A DNA stretch of 54,526 nucleotides, taken from contig CACZFF010000026.1 in the NCBI GenBank assembly GCA_902780385.1, forward strand, positions 1 to 54,526, given 5' to 3'. The stretch comes from an uncultured Lachnospiraceae bacterium (GTDB lineage: Bacteria > Bacillota > Clostridia > Lachnospirales > Lachnospiraceae). Each line of letters starts with the position of its first letter. Within the stretch, counting starts at the first letter, position 1. The notes beneath the pieces are model-generated. The model did no database searches. It was not told where the DNA came from and saw only the letters and a list, made by a program, of their open reading frames with translations. Positions 7,448-16,706 of this stretch are shown here, one piece after another. A program made the translations under genes and the position numbers.

Positions 7448-9037
7448 ATGAAATATATTCTCACGGCAGATATAGGGACCACGGCGCTGAAGACGGCGCT
7501 GTACAGTCAGGACGGGGACTTTATTGCCGGCTGCTCGCGGGAATACGCGTTTGTGACACCGGAGCCCGGGCAGGCGGAACTGGCCGCGGAAGTCTATACA
7601 GAGACATTCGCTGCAGGCATACAGAGCCTGCTGTCGGATACGGGGATCGATCCGTCAGATATAGGGGTGATCGGATTCTCGACTCAGGGAGAGACCATGC
7701 TCCTTCTCGATGAGCAGGATCGTCCGCTTCGCAGAGCAGTCCTCTGGTGCGATACCAGGGCGACAGCAGAGGCGGCGGAGATCGCGGAGCATTTCGGACT
7801 GAAAGAAATCCGCGAGCACACCGGGCAGGTGGGCGCGGACCCGATCTGGCCGGGCGCAAAGCTTCTGTGGATCAGAAGGCATGAGCCGGAAGTGTTTGAA
7901 AAGACAGCCCGTATCGTCCAGCTGGAGGGCTGGTTCTCCCTTCTTCTGACCGGAAGGGCGGCCGGAGAGGATTCTATCCTGGGATCTTCGGTCTATTTTG
8001 ATATCCGCACGCGGACTTACTGGCAGCAGATGCTGGAATATCTCGGAATCCGCAGGGAACAGCTCCCGGATATCCTTCTGCCGGGCGCGATCGTCGGACA
8101 GGTCACGGCAGAGGGGGCGGAGCGCTTCGGCCTGGCAAAAGGGACGCAGGTCAGCATCGGCGGCATCGATCTGGCGGTCGGAGCCGTGGGAGTCGGAAAT
8201 ATCCGCCCGGGCAATTTTTCTGATGTGACGGGCTCCGCTCTGTGCACAATGGCCATGACAGACCATATTATCCTTGATCCGGCAGGAGAGATGCCCTGCT
8301 ACTGCAGCGCTGTGCCGGGACTGTATATGATCCATGCCTATGCGACAGGCGGCATGTGCCTGCGCTGGTTCAGGGATGTTTTTTACAAAGAATCAGAAAA
8401 ACAATCGGAAAAAGAATCAGAAAAAGAAGCGGAAGCTCAAGGAGAAGGCACAGAAGACGAAGGAATGAAAGACCAGGACAGGGACGGCGGGGGATTCAAT
8501 GCCTATGACCGCATGGATCTTCTGGCAGCGGATTGTCCTGCCGGGGCGGAAGGCCTCCTGGCACTGCCGCACCTGACGGGTTCCGGACCGCCGGATCTGT
8601 GCCCGGAAATGAAGGGCTCCCTGATCGGGCTGACCCCGGCGCACGGGCAGAAACATATCATCCGGGCCCTCATGGAGGGCGTCGCTATGATCCTGTGCCG
8701 GGTTCTTGAAGCAACAGAGGGACTGGGGCTCACAGCCGACCGCATTGTATGTCTGGGCGGAGGCGCAAAAAGCCCTGTGTGGTGCCAGATCAAGGCGGAC
8801 GCCACGGGGCGTGAGATCGTCACGACGGACGGATATGAAAATGCCGGATGTCTGGGGGCTGCAATGCTGGCGGGCACGGCGGCGGGCATGTTCCCGAGTC
8901 TGGAGGAGGCTGTGGACCGGCTGGTACGGGAGGATCGGCGTTATCTTCCCGATCCGGACAAGGCTGCTGTCTATCAGAAGCTCCGCACGCAATATCATGA
9001 ACTGATGAAGTGCCTTTTGCCGGTATTCCGTAGGTAA
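7448..9037 (+). CDS. FGGY-family carbohydrate kinase
   Basis: A 529-residue FGGY kinase: N-terminal phosphate motif TADIGTTALKTALY, the FGGY_N segment AVLWCDTRA, and the C-terminal ATP-binding region ending in VCLGGGAKSPVWCQIKAD and NAGCLGAAMLAG. These kinases phosphorylate sugars or polyols (gluconate, xylulose, glycerol, erythritol classes); substrate is not identifiable. I choose the ATG at 7448 because family homology starts there with AAGGA upstream; an ATG at 7427 would add seven residues. Residues about 314-348 are a Glu/Lys/Ser-rich low-complexity insertion (ESEKQSEKESEKEAEAQGEG). First gene of the uptake operon. Confidence 0.9.
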   Translation: MKYILTADIGTTALKTALYSQDGDFIAGCSREYAFVTPEPGQAELAAEVYTETFAAGIQSLLSDTGIDPSDIGVIGFSTQGETMLLLDEQDRPLRRAVLWCDTRATAEAAEIAEHFGLKEIREHTGQVGADPIWPGAKLLWIRRHEPEVFEKTARIVQLEGWFSLLLTGRAAGEDSILGSSVYFDIRTRTYWQQMLEYLGIRREQLPDILLPGAIVGQVTAEGAERFGLAKGTQVSIGGIDLAVGAVGVGNIRPGNFSDVTGSALCTMAMTDHIILDPAGEMPCYCSAVPGLYMIHAYATGGMCLRWFRDVFYKESEKQSEKESEKEAEAQGEGTEDEGMKDQDRDGGGFNAYDRMDLLAADCPAGAEGLLALPHLTGSGPPDLCPEMKGSLIGLTPAHGQKHIIRALMEGVAMILCRVLEATEGLGLTADRIVCLGGGAKSPVWCQIKADATGREIVTTDGYENAGCLGAAMLAGTAAGMFPSLEEAVDRLVREDRRYLPDPDKAAVYQKLRTQYHELMKCLLPVFRR

Positions 9038-9073
9038 GCGCTGTTTGATAGTGACAGGTAAGCGCTGTTTGAT
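9033..9073 (+). repeat. Two 17-bp direct repeats after the kinase gene
   Basis: GGTAAGCGCTGTTTGAT occurs at 9033-9049 and 9057-9073, the first copy overlapping the kinase stop codon. The period is 24 bp. A short tandem duplication that sets the gap to the ABC ATPase gene. Confidence 0.9.
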
Positions 9074-9094
9074 CAGGAAGGAATCTGACTAGAT

Positions 9095-10654
9095 ATGTCT
9101 CACACAGAAAACAGTGCGGCGCCGGCGGCGCTGTCGCTTAAAAATATCACAAAGCTCTATGCCGGAACGGTTGCGCTGCGGGATGTGAGCCTGACAGTAC
9201 GCCGCGGAGAGGTGCACGGACTGATCGGCAAGAACGGAGCCGGTAAATCCACCCTGGTCGGCGTCATGTCCGGTCTGGTCACACCCAGCAGCGGAGAGAT
9301 CCTGCTGGACGGGGAACAGTATCACACGCTCACACCGATCGAGGCAAAGCGCCATCACATTTCCATAATCACACAGGAACCTCAGGTCATTGAGGAGTCC
9401 ACGGTGGCAGAAAACCTTTTCTTTCCCCGCTATCTTGAGGGAAAGGAAGTCATTGACTGGAAGGAACTCTCCAGGCAGGCCGACAGTATCCTGCGGGATG
9501 CCGGAATGGTCCTGGATCCGCAAATGAAGGTGCGTGATCTGTCGGTCAGCGAGCGTCAGCTGCTCCTTGTCATCAAAGCGTGCTTTGTGGAAAAGGGGGA
9601 ACTCATCATTATGGATGAGGTCTCGGCGTCTCTGTCCAACAGAGATCAGCACATTCTCTACGAAATCATCCGGAAACTGACCCGGGACGGGAAGACGGTC
9701 ATTTTTATATCCCACCACACCAAAGAACTGCTTGAAGTCTGTGACGTGGTCACGGTGATCCGCGACGGGCGGGCAGTGCGCAGTGTGCGCCGCGATGAAC
9801 TGGACCTGAAGATCCTGGCCGGCCTGATCGTAGGAGACGAAAGCTATGAGGCCCGAAAAGGCGAGGACCTGTCGTCGCTGGTCACGGAGGAGGAGATTTT
9901 TTCACTGCAGGGATTTACAAGCTACGGGAAATTCCGCAGCATCAGCCTTACCCTCCATAAAGGAGAGATCGTCGGACTGGCGGGCCTGAGAGGGAGCGGG
10001 CGGACCGAGCTCTTCCGCAGCATTATAGGGGCGGATCCCCATGACAGCGGGGTCATGACTCTGTGCGGCAGGGAGGTCTCTTATTCCTCCCCTTCAAAGG
10101 CGGCAAGAGACGGGGTGGTCTATCTCACGGAAGAGCGCGAGGCGGAAGGCCTTGTCCCGATCGCTTCCGTGCGGCAGAACCTTACAATGAGTATTTTGAA
10201 AAAGATTACCCGCCGCGGACTTCTGCACAGCCAGACCGAAAAAGAAACAGCGGCGCGCAGTATTGAGAAGCTGGATATCAAAGTGGCATCGCAGCAGCAG
10301 GAAGTGCAGCAGCTCTCGGGCGGCAACAAGCAGAAGGTCCTGGTCGGCCGCGTCATGGAACAGAAGCCCCGGGTCTGCCTGCTGGATGAACCTACCCGAG
10401 GGGTGGATATCGAGGCCAAGGACAGTATTCTGCACAGTATCAACCATGGATTTCGAGATAATGCATGTGCGCTCATCACATCGCCCGGAGTTGATGACCT
10501 CATGAAGATCTGTGACCGCATCCTGATCCTGTATCAGGGACGTATCACTGAAGAATTTACCAGAAAAGAGTTTTCCGAGGAGGACATTTACCGGGCTATG
10601 CAGGGAGAACTTCTGCACAGCGAATCAGTCCGCGGAGGGGAGGCTGAATCATGA
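9095..10654 (+). CDS. Sugar ABC transporter ATP-binding protein, two fused NBDs (RbsA/XylG/MglA type)
   Basis: A 519-residue protein made of two ABC ATPase halves. The first has Walker A GKNGAGKST and a Walker B region LIIMDEVSAS. The second has the degenerate GLRGSGRTEL in place of Walker A, then LSGGNKQKVLVGR and CLLDEPTRGVD. This fused layout is diagnostic of the CUT2 family, which imports ribose, galactose, xylose, inositol, erythritol and similar small sugars or polyols. The first signature motif is reduced (LSVSERQLL). The stop overlaps the permease start by four bases (ATGA at 10651-10654), indicating translational coupling. Confidence 0.95.
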   Translation: MSHTENSAAPAALSLKNITKLYAGTVALRDVSLTVRRGEVHGLIGKNGAGKSTLVGVMSGLVTPSSGEILLDGEQYHTLTPIEAKRHHISIITQEPQVIEESTVAENLFFPRYLEGKEVIDWKELSRQADSILRDAGMVLDPQMKVRDLSVSERQLLLVIKACFVEKGELIIMDEVSASLSNRDQHILYEIIRKLTRDGKTVIFISHHTKELLEVCDVVTVIRDGRAVRSVRRDELDLKILAGLIVGDESYEARKGEDLSSLVTEEEIFSLQGFTSYGKFRSISLTLHKGEIVGLAGLRGSGRTELFRSIIGADPHDSGVMTLCGREVSYSSPSKAARDGVVYLTEEREAEGLVPIASVRQNLTMSILKKITRRGLLHSQTEKETAARSIEKLDIKVASQQQEVQQLSGGNKQKVLVGRVMEQKPRVCLLDEPTRGVDIEAKDSILHSINHGFRDNACALITSPGVDDLMKICDRILILYQGRITEEFTRKEFSEEDIYRAMQGELLHSESVRGGEAES

Positions 10655-11709
10655 GACGCACAACAAAAATACAGCTCGCACTGCTTGATAACCTGGTGTG
10701 GGTCATGGTCGCAGTGTTTTTTATCATAAACGCTGCATTCACACCCCAGTTTATGAGTTCCAGGAACCTCCTGAATATACTGTTTCAGTCGGCGACGCTG
10801 GGACTTATGGTCCTTGGACAGGGTATTGTCATGATGGTCGGAGAACTGGATCTTTCCATGGAGGCGACACTGGGTTTTGCTCCCGGAATTGCCATCCTCC
10901 TGGGAAATGCGTTCGGGCTGCCGGCCGTGATCTGTGTGATCCTGACACTGGTCATCGGTGCCGCAGTCGGATGGTTTAACGGGATCTGCCTGGTGAAACT
11001 CCAGACCAACTCCTTCCTGCTGACCATGTCGACGCAGATCGTCATGCGCGGCCTGGTCCTGTTCCTGGTCCCTTTCTCATTGGCGAAACTGGATTCATTT
11101 TATACCTGGCTGGGCCGCGGAAGGATCGGCCCCCTGCAGGTGGCGGTTTTAGCGCTCATCGTAATCTACGCGGCATTTGAATTTTTCTTCCGAAAGACGA
11201 CCGCAGGCAGGCGCTTTCTTCTGACCGGCGGCAACCGCAGAGCGTCCTTTATTTCGGGTATCAATACGGAAAAAGTCGTGATCATGGCCTTTGTGCTGGC
11301 GGGATTCCTTTCTGCCATTGCCGGACTGATCACGGCGGGCAGACAGAACGCGGTCTCCAACAACATGGGATCCGGTCTGGTCATGATGGCCTTTGCAGGA
11401 GCGATCCTGGGCGGCTGCAGCTTCAACGGCGGCATGGGCAAGCCTGTCGGCATGCTGGGCGGCACGCTCCTTCTGGGGATGCTGGACAACGCACTCACAC
11501 TGAACGGCGTCGATGTCAACCTGGTCAGCGCCACCAAAGGAGCCCTGATCTTCCTGGCCATCCTTCTGGATCACCTGCGTCACCGCCTGACAGCCTGGAT
11601 CATGCACCGCGAGAATGTGCGGAGACTGATGAGGTCATCAGGCAGAGGGGCATCCTCTTCCGGACAGACAGAAGACAAGGCCGGTTCCGGTCAAAAGCAG
11701 AGTACATAA
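10651..11709 (+). CDS. CUT2-type sugar ABC transporter permease (RbsC-like)
   Basis: A 352-residue integral membrane protein with about eight to ten hydrophobic segments, the BPD_transp_2 signature GELDLSMEATLGFAPG in the first third and GGCSFNGGMGKPVGMLGGTLLLG near the end. It forms the membrane channel for the ATPase encoded just before it. The last 35 residues are hydrophilic Ser/Gly/Lys-rich (SSGRGASSSGQTEDKAGSGQ), longer than is usual for the family. Confidence 0.95.
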   Translation: MRRTTKIQLALLDNLVWVMVAVFFIINAAFTPQFMSSRNLLNILFQSATLGLMVLGQGIVMMVGELDLSMEATLGFAPGIAILLGNAFGLPAVICVILTLVIGAAVGWFNGICLVKLQTNSFLLTMSTQIVMRGLVLFLVPFSLAKLDSFYTWLGRGRIGPLQVAVLALIVIYAAFEFFFRKTTAGRRFLLTGGNRRASFISGINTEKVVIMAFVLAGFLSAIAGLITAGRQNAVSNNMGSGLVMMAFAGAILGGCSFNGGMGKPVGMLGGTLLLGMLDNALTLNGVDVNLVSATKGALIFLAILLDHLRHRLTAWIMHRENVRRLMRSSGRGASSSGQTEDKAGSGQKQST

Positions 11710-11814
11710 CTTATTTTATCTGTTTCGAACTTGAAAGAATAAGTCACATATTATTGCAACCCATTGACAGCGGCCCATGAATGCCGCACAGAATTTTCGG
11801 GAGGAAACATTGGT

Positions 11815-12999
11815 ATGAAAGGAAAATTTGTAAAAAGAATTCTGGGAACTGTTCTTGCAGTGACCATGGGCGCCATGCTGCTTGCAGGCTGCGGCGGTTC
11901 CGGGAGCAGCTCTTCCGGCGCGGCTGAGCAGACTCAGACCGATGCCGCCGATGCGCAGTCAACCGGCGCGGCAGCCGCAGAAGCTGCAGTGAATGCCGCT
12001 GATAACTCTGGTGCAGAGGGCGGCAAGAAGACCATCGGCATGGTCATCAAGCACGCCCAGACTGAGTTCATCCAGGCTTTTGTCATCGGTGCGACCGACA
12101 CATGCAACAAATACGGTTATGAACTGAAAGTCGTGGACGCGCAGGCCAATACCGACCAGATCCTGAACGCCATTGACAACTTCATTACTCAGGATATCGA
12201 TGCCTTCATCATGGCAGGTGCGGAAGACCTCGTCTCGCTGGTTCCCGGTATTGAACGTCTGAATGAAGAGGGAATCCCTGTATTCGCACTGGATACCTGC
12301 CCCGAGGGCGGCAAGGTTGAAATGTTTATCACCAACGACATCAAGGAGTCCACTGCCAAGGCTGCGACCCAGATGATCGAAGGAATCAAGGAGAAGAACG
12401 GCGGCGAGGTTCCCGAAGGTGTCATCATCGAGATCACCGGCGCGCTTGTCGATATGTATACCACAGACTGCCACGAAGGCCTTATGTCTGTCCTGGACCA
12501 GTATCCCCAGCTCACCGTCGAGCAGGGCGAAGGCAACTGGAACAACGACGATTCCTATGCCCGCTGCAGTGACCTTCTGGCCCGCTATGGCGATCAGGTT
12601 GTCGGTATCTATGTCCACACCCCCGATATCATGGGATCCGGTGTCGTCTCTGCGGTAGAGAACGCGGGTCTGAATCCTGCGGATTACTTCATCTCCGGCA
12701 TCTGCATCGGCAAGGAAGGCATCGGCCTTCTGCAGGAAGGCAAGCTTTACGCTGTCGTTGAGCAGCCCGCACTGGATGCTGCCATTCTGGCTGTCGAGTA
12801 TATCCATGACCTGTTCGAGGGAGAAGCCCTTCCCGAGATTGGCGAAACTGTCGAAGAAGAGGGCGCTCTCTGGTCACCTGCCCAGGTGATTGAGAACACT
12901 TACTGCGACGAAGGAAAGACCCTGCTCATCCAGGCTCCTCTGATCCCTCAGGAATGCGATCCCTCCGACCCTCAGCTGTGGGAGAACCGCATCGAATAA
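11815..12999 (+). CDS. Sugar-binding lipoprotein of the CUT2 ABC transporter
   Basis: A 394-residue exported lipoprotein. A basic-hydrophobic signal peptide ends in the lipobox LLAGC (residues 24-28), followed by a Ser/Ala/Gln-rich linker to about residue 70 and then a type I periplasmic-binding domain (TIGMVIKHAQTEFIQAFVIG, DAFIMAGAEDLVSLVPGIER). It captures substrate at the cell surface for the permease and ATPase encoded upstream. A strong GGGAGG precedes the ATG by about ten bases; an in-frame ATG at 11764 is rejected because it would hide the signal peptide. The 105-bp gap from the permease may permit extra, separate expression. Confidence 0.95.
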   Translation: MKGKFVKRILGTVLAVTMGAMLLAGCGGSGSSSSGAAEQTQTDAADAQSTGAAAAEAAVNAADNSGAEGGKKTIGMVIKHAQTEFIQAFVIGATDTCNKYGYELKVVDAQANTDQILNAIDNFITQDIDAFIMAGAEDLVSLVPGIERLNEEGIPVFALDTCPEGGKVEMFITNDIKESTAKAATQMIEGIKEKNGGEVPEGVIIEITGALVDMYTTDCHEGLMSVLDQYPQLTVEQGEGNWNNDDSYARCSDLLARYGDQVVGIYVHTPDIMGSGVVSAVENAGLNPADYFISGICIGKEGIGLLQEGKLYAVVEQPALDAAILAVEYIHDLFEGEALPEIGETVEEEGALWSPAQVIENTYCDEGKTLLIQAPLIPQECDPSDPQLWENRIE

Positions 13000-13110
13000 T
13001 AAGCAGTGATATGCGGGCGTAAATGTCCGGTCATTTGAATTTTGCAATACGAAATATCGAGAGGACTGTCGCAATAAGAGAAAGATAGTCCCCTTAACAA
13101 AAATCGGAAA

Positions 13111-13134
13111 AATCCGGCTTCGGCCGGATTTTTT
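13111..13134 (+). terminator. Rho-independent terminator of the kinase/ABC operon
   Basis: AATCCGGC-TTCG-GCCGGATT followed by a T-run: an eight-pair stem with an ultrastable UUCG loop, 111 bases after the binding-protein stop. Confidence 0.92.
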
Positions 13135-13188
13135 CATTCTTCCGAAACGATGCCGGAGAACTTCCGTGCACAGGAACTGGCAATATTT

Positions 13189-13971
13189 TTACTCTTCGAA
13201 CTTTTTTAATTGCTGAAGCTTCTGTTGGATTTTTTGAAAATCCACCGCACAGGATCCCCCGGAAATCCCTATCGGCACTCTCTCCCGGAAAGAATACGCA
13301 TCCGGCATTGTTTCGAAAGAGCTGTGTCCTTCATTATCAAATCGGAAGGCGTACACCTTTTCCGCCATAGGATCAATGATCCAGTATTCCCGTACGCCAT
13401 GTCTTTGATACAACTCCCTTTTTCTCCACAGGTCATTTTCCGGGTTGGATGGCGAGAGTACCTCAACTATAAAATCAGGAGTCTTATGAAGCAGTCCTGC
13501 TTTCCTTTTTTCTTCCCTTCCATCTTCTTCATGAACCCTGCAATGCACATAAATGTCAGGCTGAACAACAGTCTTTTTTTGATCTCCGAGCGGAACATCC
13601 GACGGCGCTATGAAAGCAAAACAGGGCGCGCCATGTTCCTCAATGCAATCCACAATCTGTCTGATAATCTCTAATACCGCTGTTTGATGAATCCCTGTGG
13701 GTGATGCCATGGCGTAAAAACTACCGTCAATCAGTTCAACCCGCAGATCATTTGGAAGAGCGTAGTATTCCTCTTCCGTGTGTCCTCCGCCCTCCGGGAT
13801 TCCGGGATCCGCCAGCAGGTCTTCCTTTCCGGCATTCTGTATATATGCGGCGGCAGCGGATGGTTCCTGCACGATTCCGTCCGCTTTTAGTCCTGTCCCA
13901 ACCTGTTGAGCTTCTTTTGCTTTTTCTTTTGCTTTTTCTTCTCCATTCTTTGCCTCTTCTGTACGATCCAT
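13189..13971 (-). CDS. Uma2-family (DUF820) putative endonuclease
   Basis: About 260 residues. The C-terminal 190 match the Uma2/DUF820 family, a PD-(D/E)xK nuclease-fold group of unknown physiological role: RVELIDGSFYAMASPTGIHQ, VVQPDIYVHC, PDFIVEVLSPSN (acidic and E-x-L core), YWIIDP and VYAFRF. The first 75 residues are an unrelated Glu/Lys/Ala-rich segment. I choose the ATG at 13971, which has GAGGG seven bases upstream; ATGs at 14034 and 14148 would extend the N-terminus. It stands alone, convergent with the ABC operon. Confidence 0.82.
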   Translation of the reverse strand: MDRTEEAKNGEEKAKEKAKEAQQVGTGLKADGIVQEPSAAAAYIQNAGKEDLLADPGIPEGGGHTEEEYYALPNDLRVELIDGSFYAMASPTGIHQTAVLEIIRQIVDCIEEHGAPCFAFIAPSDVPLGDQKKTVVQPDIYVHCRVHEEDGREEKRKAGLLHKTPDFIVEVLSPSNPENDLWRKRELYQRHGVREYWIIDPMAEKVYAFRFDNEGHSSFETMPDAYSFRERVPIGISGGSCAVDFQKIQQKLQQLKKFEE

Positions 13972-14124
13972 TTCCTGTCCCTCTTTCTGCAATACTATTT
14001 TTTTTGAAAAATATTTTCCATACTTCAGTGCCATGACTTCTTGTTCACAAACATATATGATGAAAACTGCGCGTGCTGTCGCGCTTACACGCTCCCAGCC
14101 CGCTCCAACCACTCGGATTCCGCT

Positions 14125-14230
14125 CATTTTGCATGCCCTGGCATGCAAAATGGCTCCTTCCTCGTGTTAGGCGGTCTGCGTCAAATGTCCGCAAATGCTC
14201 GAGCGAGCTCGGCATTTGCGGCCGCTTGAC
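14125..14230. repeat. Pair of long intergenic hairpins
   Basis: Hairpin one is a perfect 13-bp inverted repeat (CATTTTGCATGCC at 14125-14137, complement at 14140-14152). Hairpin two nests GTCAA/TTGAC (14180-14184, 14226-14230) outside CCGCAAATGC/GCATTTGCGG (14189-14198, 14212-14221), with the self-complementary CGAGCGAGCTCG in the loop. No coding frame explains them. They resemble the hairpin groups at 28394-28448 and 41978-42054 in layout though not in sequence. Confidence 0.8.
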
Positions 14231-14696
14231 TCGCTGTTTTCATCATACTGGTAATATCCGGCAATATTATGAAACTCTTCAGCTCAGCCATTCATTATTC
14301 GGATCCATACCTTAAGCGGGAGTCTCTTTAACATTCAACTATACGTGTTTGCGAATTAATTGCTTTACATGAATATATTACAAAGGTTGTTTGTGTTTGT
14401 CAATATGATTTAATTCGTTTATTCGAATAACCGGAATGGTGTTGCCCTTTACACATGCGACATTGTTTGAGATAGTAAAGAAAACATGGTAGAGTGGTAC
14501 TTGCACTTGCATTTACAGATGTGCGCTGCGGATGTGGATGCAGGAAACGATTGTAATAGAGAAGCCTCTGTCTGAATCTTTTTCAGGCAGGAGAAAGCCT
14601 CTGCGGAGCAAGAGGAAGATCAACCACGACACAGACTGTTAAGGAATGTGAAGAAAAATCACTGTGTTTGTTCTGAAGGATGAAGGAGCGCCTTCA
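14231..14696. other. Intergenic region before the DUF523-GNAT gene
   Basis: No convincing gene. The left part is AT-rich. Bases 14570-14592 form a 9-bp hairpin (CTGTCTGAA/TTCAGGCAG, one G-U pair) preceded by GAAGCCTCTG and followed by AAAGCCTCTG, so CCTCTG occurs on both sides; this could be a leader structure. I recognise no known riboswitch. Confidence 0.5.
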
Positions 14697-15596
14697 ATGA
14701 AAATCATGGTCAGCGCCTGTCTGGCAGGCGAAAACTGTAAATATAATGGCGGGAACAACCGCAATGAAAAAGTCCTGAAGCTGATGGCGGACAACGAGGT
14801 GTTCACTGTCTGCCCGGAAGAGCTGGGCGGGCTTCCCACACCGCGCATACCTTCGGAGATCAGAGACGGAATGGTTATGACAAGAGACGGGCGGATCGTA
14901 GATGCGGAATTCCGTGCGGGCGCGGCCAGGTGTCTGGAGCTTGCCCTGCAAGTGCAGCCGGATCTGGTCGTGCTGCAGTCACGCAGTCCCAGCTGCGGGG
15001 TAAAGCAGCGGTACGACGGCACATTCAGCGGAAGACTGGTGAATCAAGCCGGCGTTACCGCACAGCTTCTGATGAAAAAGAGATTCCGGTGCATGGATGT
15101 GGAAGATCTGGTCACGATCTATGGGAGTTTTTTGATACGGAAACTATGCGTGGAAGAATTCGGCATTCTGAAGGATTTCCTGTACGAGGCGATTTTCATT
15201 CCCCAAGGAGTGGAGGCTCCGGCCAGGGATATCGTGGAAGGCCCGGAACTGCGGATCTATTATGAAGATTTTGGCAGCCGCCCCGGGGATCTTTGTCTTG
15301 CAGCCGAAACAGCGGGGCGTGTCGTGGGGGCGGTATGGACGAGGATCATGGATGATTACGGCCATGTGGATGATGAAACCCCATCCTTTGCCATATCCTT
15401 ACTTCCTGAATACAGGAATCAGGGAATCGGGACCAGGCTGATGAAGGAAATGCTTTCCCTGCTGAAAGAGCATGGTTTCAGACAGGCCTCCCTCGCTGTA
15501 CAGAAGGTGAACTATGCGGTACGGATGTACAAAGAGGTCGGCTTTGAGATCATAGATGAAAATGAAGAAGAATATATTATGGTGTGCTGGTTATGA
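14697..15596 (+). CDS. DUF523 domain fused to a GNAT acetyltransferase
   Basis: A 299-residue protein in two parts. Residues 1 to about 140 are DUF523 (MKIMVSACLAGENCKYNGG, VCPEELGGLPTPRIPSE, SRSPSCGVKQRYDGTFSG) with its conserved cysteines. Residues about 150-299 are a GNAT N-acetyltransferase (LRIYYEDFG, SLLPEYRNQGIGTRLM as acetyl-CoA-binding motif A, NYAVRMYKEVGFE). DUF523 is normally a stand-alone protein of about 150 residues, so this is a fusion. AAGGAG lies eight bases before the ATG at 14697. Substrate unknown. The stop overlaps the start of the rhodanese gene (ATGA), so the two are co-translated. Confidence 0.88.
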   Translation: MKIMVSACLAGENCKYNGGNNRNEKVLKLMADNEVFTVCPEELGGLPTPRIPSEIRDGMVMTRDGRIVDAEFRAGAARCLELALQVQPDLVVLQSRSPSCGVKQRYDGTFSGRLVNQAGVTAQLLMKKRFRCMDVEDLVTIYGSFLIRKLCVEEFGILKDFLYEAIFIPQGVEAPARDIVEGPELRIYYEDFGSRPGDLCLAAETAGRVVGAVWTRIMDDYGHVDDETPSFAISLLPEYRNQGIGTRLMKEMLSLLKEHGFRQASLAVQKVNYAVRMYKEVGFEIIDENEEEYIMVCWL

Positions 15597-16030
15597 AAAA
15601 TCATCAATATTATTGTTATAAAAAATACAGTTTGATTTTGATTGCGGCTGTCTTGCTCCTGTTCACAGCCTGTTCTTCCGGCGGTCCGATCAAGGACGTT
15701 ATGGACGGGGAGGACATGGTCCGAAGCTATACAATGATCTCTCAGGATGAAGCCAGGGAAATGATGGAGAAGCAGGACGGACATATCATCATTGATGTCC
15801 GCAGGCAGGACGAATTCGAGACCGGCCATATTCCCGGGGCGGTCTGCATTCCCAATGAGAGCATTGGCACGGAGCAGCCGGAGGAACTGCCGGATCTTGA
15901 TCAGATCATCCTGGTTTACTGCCGGAGCGGGAATCGGAGCAAGCAGGCGGCCCAGAAACTTTTTGATATGGGCTACACCAATGTGTACGAATTCGGCGGG
16001 ATCATCGACTGGACCGGCGAGATCGAGTAG
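15593..16030 (+). CDS. Rhodanese-domain lipoprotein
   Basis: A 145-residue protein with a signal peptide ending in the lipobox LFTAC (cysteine about residue 25) and one rhodanese domain: IIDVRRQDEFETGHIPGA and the active-site loop YCRSGNRS containing the persulfide cysteine. It is expected on the outer face of the membrane. Family members move sulfane sulfur or act as redox or phosphatase-like proteins. Four-base overlap with the DUF523-GNAT gene suggests a shared role, but no pathway can be named. Confidence 0.9.
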   Translation: MKNHQYYCYKKYSLILIAAVLLLFTACSSGGPIKDVMDGEDMVRSYTMISQDEAREMMEKQDGHIIIDVRRQDEFETGHIPGAVCIPNESIGTEQPEELPDLDQIILVYCRSGNRSKQAAQKLFDMGYTNVYEFGGIIDWTGEIE

Positions 16031-16127
16031 GTCTTTATTCCATGAACGCTTGCATTAATGCTATACTTGAGGAAAGACAGCAGCTGCTGTGGCTTTGAAA
16101 AGCAGGTTTTGGAAGCGAGGTGATTTT

Positions 16128-16655
16128 ATGAGCAAGGATAATACAACCATACTGCGAGCAATCCGGGGTGACATTACAAAAATTACTGATGTCGATGCAA
16201 TCGTAAATGCGGCAAACACCTCTCTCCTTGGAGGCGGAGGCGTGGACGGTGCCATTCATAGGGCGGCGGGACCTAAGCTTCTGGAGGAGTGCAGGAAATT
16301 TCACGGATGTGATACCGGCGAAGCCAGGCTGACCGGTGCTTACAATCTTCCCTGCAAATATGTCATCCATACACCCGGCCCTGTATGGTGCGGAGGAAAC
16401 AGGAGAGAGCCGGAGCTTCTGGCAAACTGTTACAGAAACTCCCTGCAGACAGCGGTGGACCACAAGATCCGAAGCGTGGCATTTCCTTCTATTTCGACCG
16501 GCATCTACAGCTATCCGGTCGACCAGGCTGCTCAAATTGCGGTGTCTACGGTGAGGCGCTTTATCGAGGACCATCCCGGTCAGCTGGACCTTGTAGAATG
16601 GGTGCTTTTTGACCAGAGGACATACGACGCATATGACAATGCATTGAGGCAGTAG
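16128..16655 (+). CDS. Macrodomain protein (O-acetyl-ADP-ribose deacetylase, YmdB-like)
   Basis: A 175-residue single macrodomain: [26 protein letters not shown] is the ADP-ribose-binding core, followed by [18 protein letters not shown] and [15 protein letters not shown]. Such proteins remove acetyl or ADP-ribosyl groups from ADP-ribose derivatives in the cytoplasm. GAGGTGA five bases before the ATG at 16128 defines the start; an upstream in-frame ATG at 16089 has none. The gene ends directly in a repeat that acts as terminator. No partner ADP-ribosyltransferase or sirtuin is adjacent. Confidence 0.94.
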   Translation: MSKDNTTILRAIRGDITKITDVDAIVNAANTSLLGGGGVDGAIHRAAGPKLLEECRKFHGCDTGEARLTGAYNLPCKYVIHTPGPVWCGGNRREPELLANCYRNSLQTAVDHKIRSVAFPSISTGIYSYPVDQAAQIAVSTVRRFIEDHPGQLDLVEWVLFDQRTYDAYDNALRQ

Positions 16656-16706
16656 GGTTGTCAAGGGGGTGTCAGAGGAACCGTCCCCTTGACAACCCCT
16701 TTTTTT
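16656..16706. terminator. GGGGACGG-type repeat (class B) acting as terminator
   Basis: GGTTGTCAAGGGG (16656-16668) pairs with CCCCTTGACAACC (16685-16697) and is followed by CCTTTTTTT. It begins at the base after the macrodomain stop codon and lies between convergent genes. The middle, GTGTCAGAGGAACCGT, is the class B core, so the repeat family has here been used as a terminator. Confidence 0.88.

Noticed and set aside
11710-11814. Separate promoter for the binding-protein gene
   Set aside because: TTGAAA and TATTAT are present (11731 and 11749), but the spacing is only 12 bases, too short for a sigma-A promoter.
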